In this document: piece by piece, positions 24,650 to 29,604 of the stretch | Layout: each line of letters begins with the position of its first letter | Position numbering within the stretch: position 1 is the first letter of the stretch | The notes under the pieces: model-generated | Database searches by the model: none | What the model saw: the letters and a program-made list of their open reading frames with translations, nothing else | Told to the model about the DNA's origin: nothing | From: a virus | Length of the DNA stretch: 29,604 nucleotides | Strand: one strand, 5' to 3' | Virus record (IMG/VR): IMGVR_UViG_3300020205_002694 | Coordinates: 1-29,604 of that record | Position numbers and translations under genes: made by a program

Positions 24650-25465
24650 ATGTCACAACCATCATCTCGCCAAGGATTAATTGATTATTGTTTGAGAAAA
24701 CTTGGATATCCAGTATTAGAAATTAATGTTGATGATGATCAAATAGACGATTTGGTTGATGATGCCATCCAATATTATAATGAGAGACATTATGATGGTA
24801 TTGAAAGAGTATATTTAAAGCACAAATTAGATAAAGATCAAGTAAATACAATAAGAACAGGAGTTACTACTTCAACTGCATCATCAAATGTTGGAGTAAC
24901 TACGGTATCATACACAGAAACAAATAATTTTTTACAACTTCCAGATTATGTCATTGGAGTCAACAACGTATTTAAAGTTGATTCTAGTACTATATCTAGT
25001 GGTTTATTTAATCTCAAATATCAAATATTTTTAAATGATCTTTATTATTATGGAGCATTGGATCTTTTAAATTATGCAATGACAAAAACTTATTTGGAAG
25101 ATTTGAGTAGACTTTTAACACCAGATGTTCAAATAAGATTTAATAAAAAAAATCATAGGTTATATTTGGACATTGATTGGTCGCAAATGAGCGATACAAA
25201 TTATTTAATATTTGATTGCTATAGAATGATAGATCCATCAGATACACCAAAAGTATATAATGATTTGTGGTTAAAAAAATATTTGACCTCTTTAATTAAA
25301 AGACAATGGGGCCAAAATATGATTAAATTTCAAGGAGTTATGCTTCCTGGTGGTGTTCAATTAAATGGTAGACAAATTTATGACGATGCAGTTGCAGAAT
25401 TGGATGAAATTGAAAAGCAACTTAAGGATGAATACGAATTGCCCCCAATGGACCTTATAGGTTAA
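24650..25465 (+). CDS. 13: neck protein gp13 (head completion)
   Basis: T4 gp13-like, 271 aa against 309 in T4. gp13 sits at the head-tail connector and, with gp14, closes the filled head so that the tail can attach. The N terminus (SRQGLIDYCLRKLGYPVLEINVDDDQIDDLVDDAIQYYNERH) is the strongly conserved family signature. Later segments include NYAMTKTYLEDLSRLLTPDVQIRFNKKNHRLYLDIDW and, at the C terminus, NDLWLKKYLTSLIKRQWG then GVMLPGGVQLNGRQIYDDA. The start at ATG 24650 is preceded by AGAGGCGG and a late promoter candidate. In T4-like phages gp14 follows directly; here an endonuclease gene intervenes 3 bases after the stop. Confidence 0.92.
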   Translation: MSQPSSRQGLIDYCLRKLGYPVLEINVDDDQIDDLVDDAIQYYNERHYDGIERVYLKHKLDKDQVNTIRTGVTTSTASSNVGVTTVSYTETNNFLQLPDYVIGVNNVFKVDSSTISSGLFNLKYQIFLNDLYYYGALDLLNYAMTKTYLEDLSRLLTPDVQIRFNKKNHRLYLDIDWSQMSDTNYLIFDCYRMIDPSDTPKVYNDLWLKKYLTSLIKRQWGQNMIKFQGVMLPGGVQLNGRQIYDDAVAELDEIEKQLKDEYELPPMDLIG

Positions 25466-25468
25466 GAT

Positions 25469-26014
25469 ATGAAAAAATACTATTGCTACTTTTATAACCG
25501 AGAAGATGGTACTCCTTACTATGTTGGCAAAGGGTGCAGTGGTAGGATAAATAGCAAATCTCATCCTGGAATAAGTCTTCCCCTAAAAGAAAGAAGAATA
25601 AAAGTTGCAGATAATCTTACAGAAGAAGATGCGATACAAATGGAAAAAATGTATATAAAAAAATATGGAAGAAAGGATTTGGGAACAGGTATTCTTTATA
25701 ACAAAACTGATGGTGGAGAAAATCCCCCTCGTATGAAAAAAGGAAATAATAATCATATTGCAGGAGTACAAAAATTTTGGGATAATTTGTCGGTTGAAGA
25801 CAGAAAAAAAAGAAGCAAAAAAATATCAAATACAAAAAAAGGTAAAGGAAATCATATACCATCAAAATCAGTTATGATAAATGAATTAAATAAAAAATTT
25901 CAATCAATAAAGGAATGTGCAGATTATATTAGTGGGGATACTAGTGCGATTTGTAAGTGTTTGAATAAAAAAGGACAAACTCGTCATCGTGGATATACCT
26001 TTAGTAGAGTATAA
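25469..26014 (+). CDS. GIY-YIG homing endonuclease with NUMOD-like C terminus, 181 aa
   Basis: Probably a free-standing homing endonuclease, which cuts DNA lacking the gene and spreads it by repair. The GIY-YIG core is visible: YCYFYN (5-10, the first motif), PYYVGKG (16-22, the second), an Arg at 26, a Glu in QMEKMYIKKYGR (E59, the usual catalytic position) and LYNKTDGGENPP (77-87). A Lys-rich linker follows (KKRSKKISNTKKGKGNH). The last ~45 residues (INELNKKFQSIKECADYISG, ICKCLNKKGQTRHRGYTFSRV) look like a NUMOD1-type DNA-binding helix-turn-helix. It fits tightly between gp13 and gp14, 3 bases after one and 2 before the other, with no ribosome binding site of its own that I can see. No intron is apparent around it. 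The reading frame is intact, so it may be active. Confidence 0.85.
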   Translation: MKKYYCYFYNREDGTPYYVGKGCSGRINSKSHPGISLPLKERRIKVADNLTEEDAIQMEKMYIKKYGRKDLGTGILYNKTDGGENPPRMKKGNNNHIAGVQKFWDNLSVEDRKKRSKKISNTKKGKGNHIPSKSVMINELNKKFQSIKECADYISGDTSAICKCLNKKGQTRHRGYTFSRV

Positions 26015-26016
26015 TT

Positions 26017-27414
26017 ATGTCACCACTTAATCCATTTTTTTTACAAGGTTCTTCTGGTGAACAAAGACTAGTTCAGGATTTAATTAATGAACAATTGAGA
26101 ATGTATGGACAAGATGTAGTATATCTTCCTAGAAAAATTATTAATAAAAAAACTGTTATTAAAGAAATAGTTGCATCAAGATTTGATGATTCTTTTAGAA
26201 TTGAAGCATATTTAATGAATTATCAGGGATTTGGTGGTCAGGGAGATATATTATCAAAATTTGGAGTTCAAACTACAGATCAACTTACTTTAATAATTTC
26301 AAAAGAAAGATATGAAGATTTTATAACTCCATTTTTAAATGGAAATGACCAAATACAAGTAACTACAAGACCAGAAGAAGGAGATTTAATATATTTACCA
26401 CTAGACAATACAATATTTGAAATTAAATACGTAGAAGGAAAAGCACCATTCTATCAGTTGAATAATTTATATGTTTATGAATTAAGATGCGAAGTATTTG
26501 ATTATGCATCTGATGATATTATTGACACCTCAATATCCGAAGTTGACGAATCTGTAGAAGATTTTGGATACATAACAACAATTAATATGGTTGGAAGTGC
26601 TGCAACTTCTGCAACAGCATCTATTAGTTTAAGTACACCAATCGGTAAATCAGTTTCAAGTATAGATTTAATAAATGATGGAACTGGATATTTATCTAAT
26701 CCTATTGTCTCAATTTCAACTTCACCGAATGGCATTTCGGCAACAGCAGTTGCAATTATGACTTATCGTTCTGGACAAACTGGAAATTCTGTTGATAGAA
26801 TTTTAATAGTCAATCCAGGATATGGATATACAATTGAACCAACAGTAACAATAAAAGCAAATTCTGGTTCTGGAGCAATTGCAAAAGCAGTTCTTTCTAA
26901 TAATTCACTCTCAAGTATTAGTATAATTAATACTGGATTTGAATATTCATCAGCACCAATAGTTTCTATTTCTACTGCTCCTTCTGGTGGTACAAATGCT
27001 TCCGCAGAAGCTTTTATAAATTCAGACGGAGAAGTTACTTCTATAAGATATATTAATGCTGGTGCTGGATATACAATAGCACCATCTGTCACATTTCCAC
27101 CACCTTCTGGCAGTTCATATGGAAATTATAAATTTAATGAAACTGTAAGGGGAGTTTCAACAGGAACAACTGCTTATGTATCCAAATGGGATTCCGACAC
27201 TAGAAAACTTGAAGTTAAAGTTACTAGTGGAACATTTGCACTTGGCGAAATAGTTGTTGGTTTGGGAACAACTAGTGGTTATAGTTCAAGTTATAAAATT
27301 CTATCAATAGATAGAGATGATTTGTATGATCCATACGCAGAAAATATTTCTATAGAAGATGAAGCAGACAATATTCTAGATTTTAGTGAAAGAAATCCTT
27401 TTGGAGATTATTAA
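26017..27414 (+). CDS. 14: neck protein gp14 with an inserted repeat domain
   Basis: T4 gp14-like, 465 aa against 256 in T4; it works with gp13 at the neck. T4 landmarks are conserved in the first ~180 residues: GQDVVYLPRK (T4 ECYYVPRE), IEAYLMNYQGFGGQGDILSKFG (T4 [22 protein letters not shown]), EEGDLIYLPLDNTIFEIKYVE (T4 [20 protein letters not shown]) and PFYQL. The C terminus (DNILDFSERNPFGDY) resembles the T4 ending. Between them, ~190-365, lies an array of four GxGY-type repeats absent from T4, so nearly all the added length is this insertion. The start at 26017 is two bases after the endonuclease stop; without that gene it would follow gp13 directly. Confidence 0.92.
   Translation: MSPLNPFFLQGSSGEQRLVQDLINEQLRMYGQDVVYLPRKIINKKTVIKEIVASRFDDSFRIEAYLMNYQGFGGQGDILSKFGVQTTDQLTLIISKERYEDFITPFLNGNDQIQVTTRPEEGDLIYLPLDNTIFEIKYVEGKAPFYQLNNLYVYELRCEVFDYASDDIIDTSISEVDESVEDFGYITTINMVGSAATSATASISLSTPIGKSVSSIDLINDGTGYLSNPIVSISTSPNGISATAVAIMTYRSGQTGNSVDRILIVNPGYGYTIEPTVTIKANSGSGAIAKAVLSNNSLSSISIINTGFEYSSAPIVSISTAPSGGTNASAEAFINSDGEVTSIRYINAGAGYTIAPSVTFPPPSGSSYGNYKFNETVRGVSTGTTAYVSKWDSDTRKLEVKVTSGTFALGEIVVGLGTTSGYSSSYKILSIDRDDLYDPYAENISIEDEADNILDFSERNPFGDY
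26644..27128 (+). repeat. four-unit GxGY protein-repeat array in gp14
   Basis: Units are readable as IDLINDGTGYLSNPIVSIST, ILIVNPGYGYTIEPTVTIKA, ISIINTGFEYSSAPIVSIST and IRYINAGAGYTIAPSVTF, spaced about 38-48 codons apart. The third has FEY in place of GY. This is the most regular array of the unit in the window. Confidence 0.75.
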
Positions 27415-27415
27415 A

Positions 27416-27423
27416 TCTAAATA
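27416..27423 (+). promoter_or_regulatory. late promoter candidate before gp15
   Basis: TCTAAATA overlaps the gp14 stop and ends 22 bases before the gp15 ATG. CTAAATA-type late promoters are known in cyanophages. Confidence 0.5.
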
Positions 27424-27444
27424 ATTAATAAAACTTTTAATATT

Positions 27445-28497
27445 ATGTTTGGACAATACTACTATCACGAAATAATTAGAAATACCATTATTGCTTTTGG
27501 TACTCTTTTTAATACCATTGATATTAAGCATAAAAAACAAAATGATGAAGATTATAGTATTATTAGAGTTCCAATTGCTTATGGTCCAGTAGAAAAGTTT
27601 CTTGCTAGATTAGAACAAAAACCAGACTTAAGAAAAAGAGTATCAATAACACTTCCAAGAATGTCATTTGAAATGACTAGTATTCGTTATGATAATAGTA
27701 GAAAAATTTCTACTATGCAAACATTTAAAGCAATAAGTCAAACTGATAACAAAACTATAAAAAAAATGTTTATGCCTGTTCCATACAACATAGGCATACA
27801 ACTTTCAATTATGACTCAATATAATGATGATGCTTTGCAAATTGTAGAACAAATTTTACCTTACTTTCAACCATCTTTCAATCTTTCTGTAGATTTGGTA
27901 TCTTCTATTGGAGAAAAGAGAGATATTCCAATGATTCTGGAAGATGTATCATTTAAAGATAATTATGATAGTGGATATGAAGAAAAAAGAACTATCATTT
28001 ACACATTAGATTTTACAGCAAAAACTTATCTGTTTGGACCTGTTCCAAATTCCGACGAAGGATTTATCAAAAAAGTACAAGTTGATTATTATAGCAACAC
28101 AAATACCAAAAATGCTTCTAGACAACTTAGATATGTTGCAGAACCAAGAGCAATACAAGATTACAACGATGATCATACTACAACATTAGCAGAAAATATT
28201 GACGATGAAATAACAACATTTGATGTTGGAGATTCCACAAATCTATCTATCAATGAGTATATTCAAATTGATACAGAATCAATGTTAATTAAATCTATTG
28301 TTGGAAATACATTAACTGTAGTAAGAGGTAAAGATAGTACACTAATTGAATCTCATACAAATGGAAGTTATATTAATTTAATTAATTCTTTAGATGATGA
28401 TTTGATAGAACAAACTGATGATTTTGGATTTAGTGAATATCGTTATGATTATAATGATGGAAAAGTATATAGTCCATCCAAAGGTATTGATGTATGA
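27445..28497 (+). CDS. 15: tail terminator / sheath stabiliser gp15
   Basis: T4 gp15-like, 350 aa against 272 in T4. gp15 forms the hexamer that caps tube and sheath and joins the tail to the neck. Conserved segments: MFGQYYYHEIIRNTIIAFGTL (T4 MFGYFYNSSFRRYATLMGDL), IIRVPIAYGPVEKFLARLEQ (T4 FIRVPITYASKEHFMMKL) and QIVEQILPYFQPSFN (almost identical in T4). The C-terminal part carries about 65 residues (~249-314) of a module with DTESMLIKSIVGNTLTVVRG and ESHTNGSYI, similar to units in the giant virion proteins and not present in T4 gp15. The late promoter candidate at 27416 precedes it. Its stop overlaps the gp16 start (ATGA). Confidence 0.92.
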   Translation: MFGQYYYHEIIRNTIIAFGTLFNTIDIKHKKQNDEDYSIIRVPIAYGPVEKFLARLEQKPDLRKRVSITLPRMSFEMTSIRYDNSRKISTMQTFKAISQTDNKTIKKMFMPVPYNIGIQLSIMTQYNDDALQIVEQILPYFQPSFNLSVDLVSSIGEKRDIPMILEDVSFKDNYDSGYEEKRTIIYTLDFTAKTYLFGPVPNSDEGFIKKVQVDYYSNTNTKNASRQLRYVAEPRAIQDYNDDHTTTLAENIDDEITTFDVGDSTNLSINEYIQIDTESMLIKSIVGNTLTVVRGKDSTLIESHTNGSYINLINSLDDDLIEQTDDFGFSEYRYDYNDGKVYSPSKGIDV

Positions 28498-28925
28498 ATA
28501 ATAAATTTGACAATATAAATGAAGCATTAGAGATAGAGGCAACTCCCATAGAAAAGGAAATTATAAAAAGATCTCCGTCAAAATTATCTAGACCAACAGA
28601 TAAAAATGATTTAGATGCCGATTATGAATATACAAGAGGGCATTATTATGCTTTATTGGAAAAAGGACAAGAAGCAATAGATAGTATATTAGAATTAGCA
28701 CAGAGTTCAGAAAAAGCAAGAGATTTTGAAGTTGCACTTCAGGGAATTAAAAATATTGCCGACGTTGCCGATAAACTTATGGACTTACAACAAAAAAATA
28801 AAAAAATAAGAGAAGAAGAAACAAAACGACCATCTACAGTAAACAATTCTGTATTCATTGGTTCAACGGCAGATCTTCACAAATTAATCAAAAATGGGAT
28901 AAATCCTGAAGATAAAACTAAATAA
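28494..28925 (+). CDS. 16: small terminase subunit gp16
   Basis: T4 gp16-like, 143 aa (164 in T4). The small subunit recognises DNA for packaging and activates the large terminase gp17. The protein is mostly helical. The middle (YTRGHYYALLEKGQEAIDSI, ELAQSSEKARDFEVALQGIKNIADVADKLMDL) matches the conserved central helices of the family, which form the oligomeric coiled-coil core. A charged KKNKKIREEETKRPS stretch follows, then NNSVFIGSTADLHKLIK near the C terminus, as in other cyanophage gp16. It overlaps gp15 by 4 bases. No large terminase follows within the window. Confidence 0.88.
   Translation: MNNKFDNINEALEIEATPIEKEIIKRSPSKLSRPTDKNDLDADYEYTRGHYYALLEKGQEAIDSILELAQSSEKARDFEVALQGIKNIADVADKLMDLQQKNKKIREEETKRPSTVNNSVFIGSTADLHKLIKNGINPEDKTK
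28917..28924 (+). promoter_or_regulatory. late promoter candidate before the last gene
   Basis: ACTAAATA overlaps the gp16 stop codon and ends 22 bases before ATG 28946. A ribosome binding site, AGGTAGAG, follows at 28930-28937. Confidence 0.45.
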
Positions 28926-28945
28926 TAAAAGGTAGAGAAAAAACA

Positions 28946-29604
28946 ATGAGCATTAACTCTTTTAAAAATTGGAGATTCATTACAGATATGATGATTTGTA
29001 ATTCCATCATATCGGAAGATTACGAATTTTCAATGGCTAGAAGTGAGTTAAAAACTGCAAAAAATGCAATTGATAGATTATTGAAAAAATTGAACGGTGA
29101 GGGAAATTTAGAAGCTTGGATACAATCAAAAATTACGAAAGCTGCTGATTATATTGACACTGTTGCTGACCATATGGATAGTGGAGAGTCAGAAACAGAA
29201 GTTAATGAACAATTAAAACCACACAAAACGGTAGAGCAGATCGCAAGAAAACATCGTATGGATGTCTCGGATATTCAGAAGCAACTTGACATGGGTGCTC
29301 CTATTGAACACGAACACACAAAAGATAAAACTTTAGCAATTGATATTGCTCTTCAACATCTTGATGAAATTCCAGATTATTATACTCGTTTGAAAAAAAT
29401 GGAAGCATCTGCGAAAAAAGAACATAAAAAGTTCAAAGATGTTAAAGAGGATGTGACAATTGAGGATGCAAACGGAAATACCTTTCTTCGGATTATTGAT
29501 ATTATCAAACCAGAAAAAATGAAAGGTGTTAGTGAAGAAACTGCATCTGGAGATGAGTCTCTCCACGATTGGTTTGCAAAATCAAGTGGAACAAATCCAA
29601 AAAC
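28946..29604 (+). CDS. DUF5661-type protein, N-terminal 219 codons (runs off the window)
   Basis: Open from ATG 28946 to the window end; it has no stop here, so it is partial. It begins MSINSFKNWRFITDMMICNS. At ~52-77 it has EGNLEAWIQSKITKAADYID, a motif I recall in several cyanophage virion and prohead proteins. At ~94-155 it has HKTVEQIARKHRMDVSDIQK and IEHEHTKDKTLAIDIALQHL, followed by DEIPDYYTRLKKMEASAKK, the pattern of DUF5661. The last visible residues (DESLHDWFAKSSG) often precede a C-terminal Lys/Gly-rich part with cysteines in related proteins. It lies directly after gp16, where many T4-like phages have the large terminase gp17. Function is unknown; a structural or internal-head role is a reasonable guess. 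Its DNA is less AT-rich than the neighbouring structural genes. Confidence 0.75.
   Translation, partial: MSINSFKNWRFITDMMICNSIISEDYEFSMARSELKTAKNAIDRLLKKLNGEGNLEAWIQSKITKAADYIDTVADHMDSGESETEVNEQLKPHKTVEQIARKHRMDVSDIQKQLDMGAPIEHEHTKDKTLAIDIALQHLDEIPDYYTRLKKMEASAKKEHKKFKDVKEDVTIEDANGNTFLRIIDIIKPEKMKGVSEETASGDESLHDWFAKSSGTNPK

Overview
The window looks like part of the genome of a T4-like marine myovirus, of the cyanophage (Prochlorococcus/Synechococcus) type or the related pelagiphages. The evidence is T4 structural genes in canonical order (gp25, gp6, gp8, gp13, gp14, gp15, gp16), very AT-rich coding sequence, small proteins of the kind found in cyanophages, and huge Asn/Ser/Thr/Ile-rich virion proteins where T4 has genes 7 and 9-12. 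The host cannot be read from the sequence. All supported genes are on the + strand.

Region 1 (1-550) has no convincing gene. It is a dense regulatory-looking stretch with three near-identical C6 boxes, nine TTCGT words, three ACAGNACTGT-type dyads and a sigma70 promoter with an extended -10. Region 2 (554-1984) is less AT-rich. It holds two small overlapping ORFs, a glycosyltransferase-like gene with its own extended -10 promoter and terminator, another promoter folded into that terminator, a 45-residue basic protein gene, and a strong rho-independent terminator. Region 3 (2091-28925) is the late structural block: a 79-aa protein, gp25 and gp6 of the baseplate wedge, a giant ~3,417-codon structural gene (read as two ORFs because of an apparent one-base frameshift near 9655), gp8, a 2,434-aa DUF4815-type protein, three small virion-type proteins, neck protein gp13, an inserted GIY-YIG endonuclease gene, neck protein gp14, tail terminator-like gp15 and small terminase gp16. 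Region 4 (28946 to the end) is the start of a DUF5661-type gene that runs off the window.

The genes fit together as the baseplate-neck-packaging module of a contractile-tailed phage. gp25, gp6 and gp8 form the wedge. The two giant proteins probably form the outer baseplate and fibre-bearing parts. gp13, gp14 and gp15 close the head-tail junction, and gp16 starts DNA packaging. TAAATA-type late promoter candidates precede gp8, the 111-aa gene, gp13, gp15 and the last gene at a narrow distance from the start codons.

The most notable points are: (i) short beta-rich repeat modules shared among otherwise unrelated virion proteins, including insertions into gp8, gp14 and gp15 relative to T4; (ii) the frameshift that splits the giant gene; (iii) the homing endonuclease between gp13 and gp14; (iv) the promoter/operator-like cluster at the left end.
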